Origin: Allomuricauda sp. F6463D
GTDB lineage: Bacteria; Bacteroidota; Bacteroidia; Flavobacteriales; Flavobacteriaceae
Direction: 5' to 3'
DNA length: 64,000 bases
NCBI RefSeq assembly: GCF_023015965.1
Contig: NZ_JALKAN010000001.1
Span: 1,386,160-1,450,159, forward strand
Positions 8,737-17,925 of the stretch are shown here, piece after piece (within the stretch, counting starts at the first letter, position 1; every line of letters begins with the position of its first letter). The position numbers and the translations under genes are program-made. The notes beneath the pieces are model-generated. The model was not told the DNA's origin. It ran no database searches and saw only the letters and a list, made by a program, of their open reading frames with translations.

Positions 8737-10428
8737 ATGCGTTGTAATTTTTTTTTAGCCCTTTTTTTGATCACACTATATTTACCTGCACAAAAAAAAT
8801 ATCCCCAAGACACCTTCCGTTCTCCTTTGGATATTCCATTGGTTTTGGCAGGAACTTTCGGTGAGTTGCGGTCCAACCACTTCCACTCTGGCATGGACAT
8901 AAAAACCCAGCAAAGAGAGGGTTTGCCCATTTTTGCCATTGAGGATGGCACGGTTACACGAATCAAAGTCTCACATTGGGGCTATGGAAAAGCTCTTTAC
9001 ATTGCACATCCGAACGGATATACATCGGTTTACGCCCACCTTAAAAAATTTGGTCCAGAGATTGAGGAATATGTAAAAAAAATACAGTATCAAAAACAAT
9101 CGTATGAAGTAGAAATGTTTCCCGATTACGGCGAACTTAAGGTTACAAAGGGAAACATCATTGCCTACTCGGGAAATACTGGAGGGTCGGCAGGACCTCA
9201 TCTTCATTTCGAAATACGGAATAGCGTAAACGGTAAACCTACAAATCCACTGTTGTACGGTTATGATGTTAGAGATGCCACAGATCCTTCGGTCCTAGGA
9301 CTATTTGGATACCCATTGTCCAACGATGCTTTGATAAACCATAGCGCTAAAAAAATCCAATTGAACTATACCAGACAAGCTGATGGCTCGTATTTGGCCG
9401 ATAAAGTAATCGCGCTAGGTACTATTGGTTTAGGCATCAACAGTTTTGACCGTTTGGACATGGCCGCTAACAAAAATGGGGTTTATGCCATAAAACAAAT
9501 TGTTAACGGAAAGGTTTATTCAGAATTTGATTTTGAATCTTTCTCTTTTGGTGAGACCAGATATATCAACACCCTTATTGATTATGCTCATTTTTATGAT
9601 CATCGACAGCGTATCCAAAAATGTTTTAAAGAGCCTTACAACCATTTGAGCATTTATAAATCCCTTTACAATGATGGTAAAATAAATATAAGAGAGGGCA
9701 TGGCTTATAATGTGGAATTGCTCATATCAGACCTAGCGGGAAACACTACAAAGCTTATTATTCCCATAGAAGGAAAAAAGCAAGAGATAAAAATTGCGAA
9801 GGAAGATGAAACCACGGATAATTTTGTAATTGCAAACAAACCCAACAACTTTGACCTTGGTGCGGCAAAAGTGTTTTTTCCTGCAAATACATTTTACGAA
9901 GATTTTTTCATCAAACTAGAAAAGGGAAAAGATACCGTCACCATACACGACAATAGTGTGGCAGCGCACCGAAATTTCACCATTAGTTTTGACCCATCAA
10001 ACTACACGACCGAAGAAAAGAAGCAAATGTTTATTGCACACTTGAACAGTAAAATGAGGCCGTCCTATTCAAAAACCTACAAGCGAGATGGCTCATTTAC
10101 GACCCGAACTCGTACTTTGGGCACCTACACATTGGTAAGGGATACCATTGCGCCCAAGGTAAGTCCAAAAAACTTCAAGGAGAAACAATGGCTTAGCAAC
10201 TATAATTACTTAAGTCTAAGCATTACAGATGACCTTAGTGGAATCGACTCCTATTCGGCCACCTTAAATGGCAAATGGATACTTATGGAATACGAACCCA
10301 AGACAAACACCATAACTTATAATTTTGAAGATAACGTCACTAACGATACCGAGTGCGAACTAAAAGTCACTGTAATTGATAATGTAGGCAACTCCACTAT
10401 CTTTACCAGTAATTTTTTCAGGAAATAG
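8737..10428 (+). CDS. M23 family metallopeptidase
   Basis: A secreted peptidoglycan endopeptidase of the LytM/lysostaphin family, 563 residues. A signal peptide (CNFFLALFLITLYLPAQ) is followed by the M23 domain at ~25-190 with the zinc ligands in NHFHSGMDIK and GPHLHFEIR and a conserved VYAHL between them. The remaining ~370 residues are beta-rich and end in Ig-like segments (DDLSGIDSYSATLNGKWI). The start is the ATG at 8737, where the signal peptide begins; the longer frame would put 28 unconserved residues in front of it. It likely cleaves peptide crosslinks during growth or division. Confidence 0.9.
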   Translation: MRCNFFLALFLITLYLPAQKKYPQDTFRSPLDIPLVLAGTFGELRSNHFHSGMDIKTQQREGLPIFAIEDGTVTRIKVSHWGYGKALYIAHPNGYTSVYAHLKKFGPEIEEYVKKIQYQKQSYEVEMFPDYGELKVTKGNIIAYSGNTGGSAGPHLHFEIRNSVNGKPTNPLLYGYDVRDATDPSVLGLFGYPLSNDALINHSAKKIQLNYTRQADGSYLADKVIALGTIGLGINSFDRLDMAANKNGVYAIKQIVNGKVYSEFDFESFSFGETRYINTLIDYAHFYDHRQRIQKCFKEPYNHLSIYKSLYNDGKINIREGMAYNVELLISDLAGNTTKLIIPIEGKKQEIKIAKEDETTDNFVIANKPNNFDLGAAKVFFPANTFYEDFFIKLEKGKDTVTIHDNSVAAHRNFTISFDPSNYTTEEKKQMFIAHLNSKMRPSYSKTYKRDGSFTTRTRTLGTYTLVRDTIAPKVSPKNFKEKQWLSNYNYLSLSITDDLSGIDSYSATLNGKWILMEYEPKTNTITYNFEDNVTNDTECELKVTVIDNVGNSTIFTSNFFRK

Positions 10429-10431
10429 ACT

Positions 10432-10439
10432 TACTTTTG
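10432..10439 (+). promoter_or_regulatory. Candidate -7 element (TACTTTTG)
   Basis: TACTTTTGC lies directly after the M23 gene and 122 nt before the next gene. It matches TAnnTTTG, but no convincing -33 TTG is present, and the resulting leader would be long. The 133-nt spacer otherwise shows nothing I can identify. Confidence 0.3.
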
Positions 10440-10561
10440 CAAACAAATTGTAGCCTCGACCACTCTATAGTTTTTTTTCACCAATCCTTAAAAGCAAATC
10501 AACCTAAACTTTTTACCATCCGAAGCTAGCAATTAAGAGGTGTTAAATTAAAAATTGATTA

Positions 10562-11209
10562 ATGAAAAAAATCGTCTTCGTTGTTATTCTTTTGATTTCC
10601 GTTATGGTATCGGCCCAAAAGAACATCTATGAAAACATTAGGTTTGATGAACTCACGAACAATCATGAGGTGTTGGCCATTATTCCTTTTATAGCGCACT
10701 TGGAACTGAAAATGGCAGTGGACATGAATGAATTAAAGGTACTGGCCCAAAAAGAGGGTTATGCCGTACAAAACGCACTGGAGATGTATTTCTCCAAAAG
10801 AAAATCTCGTAAAAAGTTTAATGTTGATTTCCAGAACATCAATAACACCAATGCTATTTTGACCCAAAACGATATCGATTATAACAATATCGACACTTTT
10901 ACCACGCAAGAATTGTGCGAGATATTGAAAGTCGATGGAATTATAAGTGGCAATCTAAATCTTAACATTTTGCTATCTGAAGGCGTGCCCACGGATTTTA
11001 GTATCCTGGATTATTTTAGCGGGAATGCCAACTATGGTAGAATCGGGGTTAAGGTAAGTGACGGTGAAACTGGTAAACTGCTTTGGAAGTACGAGAACGA
11101 AATCTCCAAAAAAACCGGTAAAAACACCACTGAGCTCATCGATAAAATGATGAAAACCGCATCTAGGAAATTCCCATATGACAGGGAGAAAAAAAGAGCT
11201 AAAAACTAG
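10562..11209 (+). CDS. Secreted protein of unknown function
   Basis: A 215-residue exported protein: signal peptide MKKIVFVVILLISVMVSAQ, then ~195 residues of mixed alpha/beta. The opening strand EVLAIIPFIAHLELK, a long helix with LEMYFSKRK, and a later KVDGIISGNLNLNILL strand recall periplasmic or outer-membrane proteins of the CsgG/GNA1162 type, in which a first strand VAVLPF is followed by a D-GI-SG strand. That resemblance is by eye and weak. The gene converges on the cysteine desulfurase with a 2-nt gap. Confidence 0.75.
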   Translation: MKKIVFVVILLISVMVSAQKNIYENIRFDELTNNHEVLAIIPFIAHLELKMAVDMNELKVLAQKEGYAVQNALEMYFSKRKSRKKFNVDFQNINNTNAILTQNDIDYNNIDTFTTQELCEILKVDGIISGNLNLNILLSEGVPTDFSILDYFSGNANYGRIGVKVSDGETGKLLWKYENEISKKTGKNTTELIDKMMKTASRKFPYDREKKRAKN

Positions 11210-11211
11210 AT

Positions 11212-12360
11212 CTAAGCTTTGGCGAACTCTTTTAAAACCTCAATCACATAGTCCAATTCTTCTTTAGTGTTGTACATAGAGAAAGAAAAACGTAAACTTG
11301 GCTTCTCCAACTCCTCTTCCGACAAGATCTGGGAAAGTACATGGGAACCAAGGTTACTTCCGGACTGGCACGCACTACCCTTCGAACAAGCAATTCCCTT
11401 CATATCCAAGTGGAACAACAGCATTAATCCTTTTTGTTTATCCAAAGGCAAGCGTATGTTCGTCAAGGTATAGGTGCTTTTTTCCAAATCGCCAGAAAGA
11501 CCATTACAAGTTGCTTCGGGAATTTCTTTGCCGATTTTGTCCAAGAAGTATCTTTTGAGCTCCTTAACTTTATTGGTCTCCTCCTCCAAATGCTCATATG
11601 CCTTGATAAAAGCTTCTTCCAATCCAACAATGTTATGAAAGGGCTCAGTTCCAGCTCTAAAACCTCTTTCTTGGGCGCCACCAAAAATCAACGGTTTTAA
11701 TCCTGAATTTTTACGGATAAAAGCAAAACCAACTCCTTTTGGCCCATGGAATTTATGTGCTGCCGCAGTCATAAAATCAACAGGAACAGCTTGTACATCC
11801 CAGGGGTAATGTCCAATGGACTGTACCGTATCCGAATGAAATAGTGCATTGTACTCTTTACAAAGAGCACCAACAGCCGCAATATCCGTAATATTACCTA
11901 TCTCATTGTTCACATGCATTAAACTGACCAATTTCTTGGAATCGTCCTCTTGCAGGAGTTGTTCCAAGTGATCGAGTTTTGGATTTCCGAACTTATCCAA
12001 ATCCACATACCAAATAGCAATATTGTATTCTTTTTCCAGCTCTTCCACAGTATGTAAAACGGCATGGTGCTCTATTTTGGAGGTAATAATGGTCTTCACA
12101 CCAAGATCCCTTACCGCACACCTCAAAATCATGTTGTCCGCCTCAGTTCCACCTGATGTAAAAATTATTTCAGATGGTTGGGCATTCAAGGTCTTAGCTA
12201 CCGTTTTCCGCGCTTGCTCAACGGCGGTCTTTGCCGATCTTCCAAAACTATGGGTAGAAGATGGATTCCCATAATGCTGGGCAAGAGCCTCTTGCATACG
12301 TTCTATTACTTCTTTTCTTACCTGCGTTGTGGCAGCGTTATCCAGATATACTTTTTGCAT
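11212..12360 (-). CDS. Cysteine desulfurase (NifS/IscS family)
   Basis: PLP enzyme that removes sulfur from cysteine as a persulfide for Fe-S clusters or thio-cofactors. In the 382 residues I can see the N-terminal YLDNAATTQ, HVNNEIGN, the PLP lysine in AAAHKFHGPKG and the catalytic cysteine in GSACQSGS, the group I (IscS/NifS) form of the loop. No iscU, iscA or suf genes are next to it, so the acceptor is unknown. The start is the ATG at 12360 (MQKVYLDNAATT); the upstream in-frame codons are unconserved. Confidence 0.93.
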   Translation of the reverse strand: MQKVYLDNAATTQVRKEVIERMQEALAQHYGNPSSTHSFGRSAKTAVEQARKTVAKTLNAQPSEIIFTSGGTEADNMILRCAVRDLGVKTIITSKIEHHAVLHTVEELEKEYNIAIWYVDLDKFGNPKLDHLEQLLQEDDSKKLVSLMHVNNEIGNITDIAAVGALCKEYNALFHSDTVQSIGHYPWDVQAVPVDFMTAAAHKFHGPKGVGFAFIRKNSGLKPLIFGGAQERGFRAGTEPFHNIVGLEEAFIKAYEHLEEETNKVKELKRYFLDKIGKEIPEATCNGLSGDLEKSTYTLTNIRLPLDKQKGLMLLFHLDMKGIACSKGSACQSGSNLGSHVLSQILSEEELEKPSLRFSFSMYNTKEELDYVIEVLKEFAKA

Positions 12361-12433
12361 GGCTGAGTTCACTTTTAAAGAGGTGTAAAAGTACATGAAA
12401 TAAAGTTAATTTCTTTTAAACTATATCCAGGAA

Positions 12434-12466
12434 TTGGGGTATTAAAATGGAATTACATTAAATTTG
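12434..12466 (+). promoter_or_regulatory. Promoter of the lipoprotein gene
   Basis: TTG (12434-12436), 22 nt, then TAAATTTG (12459-12466), within the Bacteroidetes TTG-N(17-23)-TAnnTTTG pattern. Only 4 nt separate it from the ATG at 12471, so the transcript would be leaderless or almost so. Confidence 0.5.
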
Positions 12467-12470
12467 GACT

Positions 12471-12992
12471 ATGAGAAAATTCATCCTTTTAGCTCTTTGT
12501 TCGGGCATACTCTTTTCTTGTAGCGATGGTGACCTTGAAATTGAGACCATTGACTTTGATAGTGTATCATTGGAATACTGTTCCGAACCAACAACCGATT
12601 CCAAGAATTTGTTATTTAAAATAAACGATAGTGAAGCCCTTATTTTGGAACTTCAAAGTGGCGTTTTAAACAATGGTGAAGTTGGCGAGACCGTTACATC
12701 CGAAAGTACTGTTCCTAGCCAATCGCAGGTTACTTACCGTATTTTTTCCGATACCGTGGATGATGGATACTTTTGTGACGACGTTCCTCCTGCCGAACCC
12801 ACAGTCGTTACCGAAGTTGAAGCCGAAGGAGGCCAAGTAATAGTTGAAACTGTGATTGACCCAGATGACGCTACTGTGTTTGTTCACACCATAAGTTTAA
12901 GCGGCATTTCCTTTGTTACAGAAAGTGGAGAACGCATTACCAATTTAGCCATTAGTGAATTTGGGGATGTAACCACAAATGTGCCCGATTAA
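12471..12992 (+). CDS. Surface-exposed lipoprotein, unknown function
   Basis: A 173-residue lipoprotein: hydrophobic signal with a lipobox ending in LFSC, then the acidic SDGDLEIE stretch right after the cysteine. An acidic or serine-rich run at this position is the lipoprotein export signal that sends Bacteroidetes lipoproteins to the cell surface. The rest is acidic and beta-rich with a PPAEPTVVTEVEAEGGQ linker and two further cysteines. No family recognised. Its stop codon interlocks with that of the convergent Smr gene over 4 nt. Confidence 0.8.
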   Translation: MRKFILLALCSGILFSCSDGDLEIETIDFDSVSLEYCSEPTTDSKNLLFKINDSEALILELQSGVLNNGEVGETVTSESTVPSQSQVTYRIFSDTVDDGYFCDDVPPAEPTVVTEVEAEGGQVIVETVIDPDDATVFVHTISLSGISFVTESGERITNLAISEFGDVTTNVPD

Positions 12993-13531
12993 TTATTTTG
13001 ATAAATATACACCTCGGTAGCTCCAAGTCCATATTTTTGATAATCAGCGTCGTAATACTTTACGTTCTCGTACCTTTTAAAAAGATACCGTAATTCTTCC
13101 TTTAAGATACCTTCGCCAACCCCGTGTATGAACACTACTTTTTGTATACGTTTTCTAATGGCAAAATCCAATTGCCGCTTTGCAGTATCCAATTGAATGT
13201 TGAGCATATCGTAATTGCTCATGCCCCTACTGGATTTCACCAATTGATGAATATGAAGATCCACTTCCATTTTGGGAGTATTCCGTTCCTTTGATTTAAT
13301 CGTCGGAGCTTTTCTTTTCTTTGGTTGCTCTTTTTGTTTTTTTATTTGGGCAGCTTCATAATTGGTTACGGCAATATCCCCTTCAATTTTTACAAGACTA
13401 TCAACAGCATATTGAAGGGAAAAACCATCATCTGTAAGCAGTGTCACCGAATCGCCTTCTATTAATTGAACTATGCCAGAAACAGCCTCATCCAAAACCT
13501 CTGCCCTATCACCAACCGAAAACTTGCCCAT
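12989..13531 (-). CDS. Smr-domain protein (DUF2027/Smr)
   Basis: A 180-residue protein. The N-terminal ~70 residues form a small beta domain of the DUF2027 type (GDRAEVLDEAVSGIVQLIEG), followed by a lysine-rich linker, then a C-terminal Smr domain (~90-180) with the DLHIH and HGVGEGILKEELR motifs typical of Smr nucleases. It lacks the MutS ATPase, so it is not a mismatch repair protein although it is often named that way. Substrate (DNA or RNA) unknown. Confidence 0.88.
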   Translation of the reverse strand: MGKFSVGDRAEVLDEAVSGIVQLIEGDSVTLLTDDGFSLQYAVDSLVKIEGDIAVTNYEAAQIKKQKEQPKKRKAPTIKSKERNTPKMEVDLHIHQLVKSSRGMSNYDMLNIQLDTAKRQLDFAIRKRIQKVVFIHGVGEGILKEELRYLFKRYENVKYYDADYQKYGLGATEVYIYQNN

Positions 13532-13611
13532 ATTTAATTGTTATAGTAAAAAATGATGCGAAAATTAAACCTGAATACAAAAATAATAGTATTTTTCGGG
13601 CACTACAGACT

Positions 13612-13923
13612 ATGATACACCTAAGACCATTCATATACGCCATTAATTTACAGGATTATATGCTTCCATGTCTTAACAAACAGCTTTTGGGAGTGGATTG
13701 TCCCGGATGTGGAATGCAACGCTCGCTTGACTTATTGTTGCATGGTGAGTTTGTGGCCGCATTTCACATGTATCCGGCCATTTATACCATATTACCACTT
13801 TTTGCAGCGGTCATTGGCACGAAGGTTTTTAATTTAAAAATCGATAACCGGTCAATCATTGGACTGGGAGTAGCCTCTGTTGTTTTAATTTTAATAAATT
13901 ACCTAATCAAATTTATAAACTAA
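13612..13923 (+). CDS. DUF2752 membrane protein
   Basis: A 103-residue protein with the diagnostic DCPGCGMQRSL motif (~residues 23-33) and two membrane helices (YTILPLFAAVIGTKVF and IIGLGVASVVLILINYLI). Function unknown; the paired cysteines suggest a redox or metal site. I start at the ATG at 13612; the reading frame extends further upstream, but that stretch overlaps the Smr gene and has no protein-like character. It is 11 nt ahead of the first CCC-motif gene, in the same operon. Confidence 0.85.
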   Translation: MIHLRPFIYAINLQDYMLPCLNKQLLGVDCPGCGMQRSLDLLLHGEFVAAFHMYPAIYTILPLFAAVIGTKVFNLKIDNRSIIGLGVASVVLILINYLIKFIN

Positions 13924-13934
13924 ACATTTTAACC

Positions 13935-14258
13935 ATGGAACAAAAAAATCTTCCTAATGTAACCATCGCCCTAGTGTTGGCCATTTTATCATTCCTCTGT
14001 TGTTGTTTTGGAGGTGTGCCCGGCCTTGTACTTGGCGGCATAGCTTTTTTCTTAATTAAAAAAGATGAGAGCACATATGCAGAAAATCCAGACTTGTATA
14101 AAAATTACAGTACGCTTAAAACTGTAAAAATTTTAGCCATTATAGGAATGGCAATTGGAGCACTTTATTTGATTTACACATTATGGTCTGTCAGCCAAAT
14201 GGGTGGCTGGGATGGCTACATGGACAAGGTTAATGAAATGATGGAACAATATCAATAA
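13935..14258 (+). CDS. CCC-motif membrane protein (copy 1)
   Basis: A 107-residue protein with two membrane helices. The first ends in SFLCCCFGGVPGLVLGGIAFF (three consecutive cysteines, ~residues 22-24), followed by an amphipathic stretch with NPDLYKNYSTLKTVKIL and the second helix IIGMAIGALYLIYTLW. This matches the flavobacterial CCC-motif membrane family, of unknown function. It shares the operon with a DUF2752 gene and a paralogue 9 nt downstream. Confidence 0.85.
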   Translation: MEQKNLPNVTIALVLAILSFLCCCFGGVPGLVLGGIAFFLIKKDESTYAENPDLYKNYSTLKTVKILAIIGMAIGALYLIYTLWSVSQMGGWDGYMDKVNEMMEQYQ

Positions 14259-14267
14259 ATTAACAAT

Positions 14268-14579
14268 ATGAACCAACAACCCTTACCTGGGGCAAGCACC
14301 GTGTTGACAATGGGGATACTTTCCATTGTCGGCACCCTGTTTTGTTGTGGTCCATTAGGTGCAATATTCAGTATCATAGGATTGGTTAAGGCGAAGACCG
14401 CTAACGGATTATACCAACAAAACCCAGAAAACTACACGGATTACAGCAATGTAAAAACGGGAAAGATATTATCCTATATCGGATTAGCCCTAGCGTTGAT
14501 CTTCCTAGTGATTTTCATCCTTTATTTTGGATTTATCATTGCTATTTTAACTACCGGTGAATATAGTGGCGAATTTTAA
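14268..14579 (+). CDS. CCC-motif membrane protein (copy 2)
   Basis: A 103-residue paralogue of the previous gene with the same layout: helix, cysteine pair (TLFCCGPLGAIFSIIG; here only two cysteines), the loop QQNPENYTDYSNVKTGKIL and a second helix. The NP-x-x-Y-x-x-YS-x-x-KT-x-KIL loop is better conserved between the copies than the helices, which points to a functional surface there. Its stop interlocks with the recQ stop (TTAA). Confidence 0.83.
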   Translation: MNQQPLPGASTVLTMGILSIVGTLFCCGPLGAIFSIIGLVKAKTANGLYQQNPENYTDYSNVKTGKILSYIGLALALIFLVIFILYFGFIIAILTTGEYSGEF

Positions 14580-16777
14580 TTCGCCACTTCACTTATAAAT
14601 TTAAGCCGGTACAAACGAAGCTCTTCATCCTCGTAATCGCCATCAAATTCGTCAATGGCGGAATTAATGGAGTCATTTTCGGCTTCTAGAAAGTAATCGT
14701 GGATTTCTTCTTGTTGGTCATCATCCAATATTTCATCGATCCAGTAACCAATGTTCAGTTTTGTTCCACTGAAAACAATCTGCTCCATTTCTTTTATTAG
14801 TTCGGGAAGTTCCAACCCTTTGGCGGAAGCAATATCATCCAAAGATAATTTTCTGTCAACACTTTGTATTACATAGAGCTTTAAACCAGAATTTGCACCC
14901 GTGCTTTTCACAACTAGGTCATCTGGTCTAATGATTTCATTTTCCTCCACATACGTAGAAATCATTTCCACGAAAGGCTTTCCATATTTTTTTGCCTTTC
15001 CTTCACCTACACCCTGTATATTTAAAAGTTCTTCCATGGTCACTGGGTATTTTAGTGACATATCTTCCAAAGAAGGGTCTTGAAAAACCACAAAAGGAGG
15101 AACTTCCCTTTTTAGCGCTTCTTTTTTTCGAAGGTCTTTTAATAATTTCAATAAATTTTCATCGGCAACAGCGCCTCCCGATTTTTCGGCGACCACAATA
15201 TTACCTGTATCATCTTTAGAATACACATGATCCTTAGTCATCATGAACGACTCCGGATTGGCAATGTACATTTTACCTGCTTCTGTTAAATGAAGAATCC
15301 CATACTGCTCAATTTCTTTTTTTAAGAGACCGGCAACCAATACCTGTCGCGTCAAAGCCATCCAAAAAGGTTTATCCTCTTCTTTTCCTATTCCGAAAAA
15401 AGGTTTTTCATCTGTTCTGTGGGAAGATAGCATGGCATTTGTCTGTCCGACCAAAACCCTAACAATTTCTTTGGTTTTAAACTTTTCTTTGGTGTCCCTT
15501 ACCACGCTCAATAGCTTAACCACTTGCTCCTTAGCTTCTACTCTGGGCTTAGGGTTTCTTGAGTTATCGTCCATATCGGCTCCTTCGCCGTTCACCTCAT
15601 CAAAATCCTCCCCGAAATAGTGAAGTATAAATTTCCTACGGGATATGGATGTTTCGGCATAAGCTACAATTTCCTGTAATAAGGCATTTCCAATCTCTTG
15701 CTCGGCCACTGGTTTACCCGACATGAACTTTTCCAGTTTTTCTACATCTTTATAAGCATAGTAGGCCAAACAATGTCCTTCGCCCCCATCTCTACCTGCA
15801 CGGCCGGTTTCTTGATAATAACTCTCAATACTTTTAGGAATATCATGATGGATTACAAAACGCACATCTGGTTTATCTATTCCCATACCAAAAGCAATAG
15901 TTGCAACAACAACATCCACTTCTTCCATGAGGAACATATCTTGGTATTTTGAGCGGGTTTTGGCATCGAACCCTGCATGATAAGGTACGGCACTGACCCC
16001 ATTTACCTGTAGTACCTGAGCCAATTCCTCCACACGCTTTCTACTCAAGCAGTAAATAATTCCAGATTTTCCCTGATTTTGTTTTACAAAGCGAATTATA
16101 TCAGCATCTACGTTCTTGGTTTTTGGACGCACCTCATAAAATAAATTTGGTCTATTGAACGATGCTTTGAAAACCTTTGCATCTGTCATACCCAAATTTT
16201 TAATAATATCTTCCTGCACCTTTGGTGTAGCCGTGGCGGTAAGTCCAATTATTGGAATATTATCTCCCAACCTATTTATGATACTACGAAGATTCCGGTA
16301 ATCAGGTCTAAAATCGTGCCCCCATTCCGAGATACAATGGGCTTCATCTACAGCAACAAAAGAAAGTTTCACCTTTCTTAAAAAATCCACGTTTTCCTCC
16401 TTGGTGAGGGATTCTGGAGCCACATATAGTAATTTGGTAACACCGTTGGTAATATCCTCTTTCACCTGTCTCACCTCTGTTTTTGTCAATGATGAGTTCA
16501 ATACATGTGCAATACCATGCTGCTCCGATATTCCTCTGATGACATCTACCTGGTTCTTCATAAGGGCAATCAAGGGGGATACAATTATTGCTGTTCCTTC
16601 TTCCATAAGTGCCGGCAACTGATAGCAAAGGGATTTCCCCCCCCCAGTGGGCATAATTACAAAAGTGTCTTTACCACTTAATATATTTTGGATTACACCT
16701 TCCTGTAATCCTTTGAACTTTGAGAAACCAAAATATTTTTTGAGCGAGGAATGCAAATCAGTGTTCGTTAGGCTCAT
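14576..16777 (-). CDS. recQ: ATP-dependent DNA helicase RecQ
   Basis: A 733-residue 3'-5' helicase for recombination and fork repair. Visible motifs: Walker A MPTGGGKSLCYQ (~residue 45), DEAHCISEWGHDFRPDY, LTATAT, and YYQETGRAGRDG. An RQC-like region lies in the middle, an HRDC domain is near residue 540 (YPVTMEELLNIQGVGEGKAKKYG region), and a C-terminal extension of ~110 acidic residues follows. The ATG at 16777 is used; the codon at 16792 is TTG. The three glycines of Walker A are encoded by nine consecutive G. It is divergent from kdsD across a 182-nt spacer. Confidence 0.96.
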   Translation of the reverse strand: MSLTNTDLHSSLKKYFGFSKFKGLQEGVIQNILSGKDTFVIMPTGGGKSLCYQLPALMEEGTAIIVSPLIALMKNQVDVIRGISEQHGIAHVLNSSLTKTEVRQVKEDITNGVTKLLYVAPESLTKEENVDFLRKVKLSFVAVDEAHCISEWGHDFRPDYRNLRSIINRLGDNIPIIGLTATATPKVQEDIIKNLGMTDAKVFKASFNRPNLFYEVRPKTKNVDADIIRFVKQNQGKSGIIYCLSRKRVEELAQVLQVNGVSAVPYHAGFDAKTRSKYQDMFLMEEVDVVVATIAFGMGIDKPDVRFVIHHDIPKSIESYYQETGRAGRDGGEGHCLAYYAYKDVEKLEKFMSGKPVAEQEIGNALLQEIVAYAETSISRRKFILHYFGEDFDEVNGEGADMDDNSRNPKPRVEAKEQVVKLLSVVRDTKEKFKTKEIVRVLVGQTNAMLSSHRTDEKPFFGIGKEEDKPFWMALTRQVLVAGLLKKEIEQYGILHLTEAGKMYIANPESFMMTKDHVYSKDDTGNIVVAEKSGGAVADENLLKLLKDLRKKEALKREVPPFVVFQDPSLEDMSLKYPVTMEELLNIQGVGEGKAKKYGKPFVEMISTYVEENEIIRPDDLVVKSTGANSGLKLYVIQSVDRKLSLDDIASAKGLELPELIKEMEQIVFSGTKLNIGYWIDEILDDDQQEEIHDYFLEAENDSINSAIDEFDGDYEDEELRLYRLKFISEVAN

Positions 16778-16894
16778 TTCCGCATTTTTCAATTTATTTC
16801 AAGCAACCTAAAAGGTAGTTGATGCTGTTTTTGTCCGTTAAATTACTAAGAAATCTAATTTCTCTTACAAATAGTCTGTAAAAGATAGTTTGAT

Positions 16895-16902
16895 TAGTTT
16901 TG
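16895..16902 (+). promoter_or_regulatory. Candidate -7 element upstream of kdsD (TAGTTTTG)
   Basis: TAGTTTTG matches TAnnTTTG and lies 57 nt before the TTG start of kdsD in the recQ/kdsD divergent spacer. No good -33 TTG at the right distance. I see no recognisable promoter for recQ in the spacer. Confidence 0.3.
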
Positions 16903-16959
16903 TAATTTTAAATATAAGACATTCTTTTAGGAATACAATCAGTTAATCGGTTATTTACT

Positions 16960-17925
16960 TTGAACGACATTAAGTCAATTTTATCTACAGCAAAGAGAAC
17001 TCTCGAAATAGAGAGTAAGGCCATAGCCAATCTAATCGATCTTTTGGACGATCAATTTGCGCACGCCGTACAACATATTTTAGAATCGGAAGGAAGAGTT
17101 ATTGTTTCCGGTATAGGCAAGAGTGCCATCGTAGCATCCAAAATTGTTGCAACATTAAACTCTACCGGTACACCTGCCATTTTTATGCATGCCGCAGATG
17201 CGATACATGGAGATTTGGGCACCATCCAAAACAACGATGTGGTCATATGTCTGTCACAAAGCGGAAACACCCCAGAGATAAAAGCATTGCTTCCCTTAAT
17301 AAAAATTAGAGGGCACAAGTTAATCGGCATCACCGGAAATATGGACTCTGTCTTGGCAAAACAAGCAGATTTTGTTCTGAACACCCATGTAAAAAAAGAA
17401 GCTTGCCCAAATAATTTGGCACCCACCACAAGTACCTCGGCTCAAATGGCCATGGGAGATTCCCTTGCAATTTGTTTATTGGAATTGAAAGGGTTCAGTA
17501 GTTCCGATTTTGCCAAATATCATCCAGGTGGGGCTTTGGGGAAAAAATTATATTTGCGCGTTGCCGATATTGTGGTGAACAATCAAAAGCCACAGGTGGA
17601 CATCAATTCCAAAGTAAAAGATGTAATTATGGAAATATCCGAAAAAATGCTTGGAGTTACCGCAGTACTGGACAAAGACAAGGTGGTCGGCATTGTTACC
17701 GATGGTGATGTTCGAAGAATGTTGAGTAAATACGATAATATTAGTGGACTAACAGCGAAGGACATTATGACTTCCAACCCGAAAACTATAGATGTAGATA
17801 CCTTGGCTGTCAAGGCTCTTAAAATGCTACAAGAAACAAGCATATCCCAGTTATTGGCTTTTGATGGGGAAACATATGCGGGAGTGGTCCATATTCATAA
17901 CCTTATAAATGAGGGAATCCTATAA
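16960..17925 (+). CDS. kdsD: Arabinose-5-phosphate isomerase (KpsF/GutQ family)
   Basis: Converts ribulose-5-phosphate to arabinose-5-phosphate, the first step to Kdo for LPS. The 321 residues contain an SIS domain (GIGKSAIVASKIVATLNSTG, SQSGNTPE) and a C-terminal CBS pair (~205-321), the full-length arrangement. The start is TTG at 16960: the protein begins at the family position and no ATG is available nearby. It overlaps tatC by one base (TAATG). The downstream lptB in the same run fits a role in LPS supply. Confidence 0.93.
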   Translation: MNDIKSILSTAKRTLEIESKAIANLIDLLDDQFAHAVQHILESEGRVIVSGIGKSAIVASKIVATLNSTGTPAIFMHAADAIHGDLGTIQNNDVVICLSQSGNTPEIKALLPLIKIRGHKLIGITGNMDSVLAKQADFVLNTHVKKEACPNNLAPTTSTSAQMAMGDSLAICLLELKGFSSSDFAKYHPGGALGKKLYLRVADIVVNNQKPQVDINSKVKDVIMEISEKMLGVTAVLDKDKVVGIVTDGDVRRMLSKYDNISGLTAKDIMTSNPKTIDVDTLAVKALKMLQETSISQLLAFDGETYAGVVHIHNLINEGIL

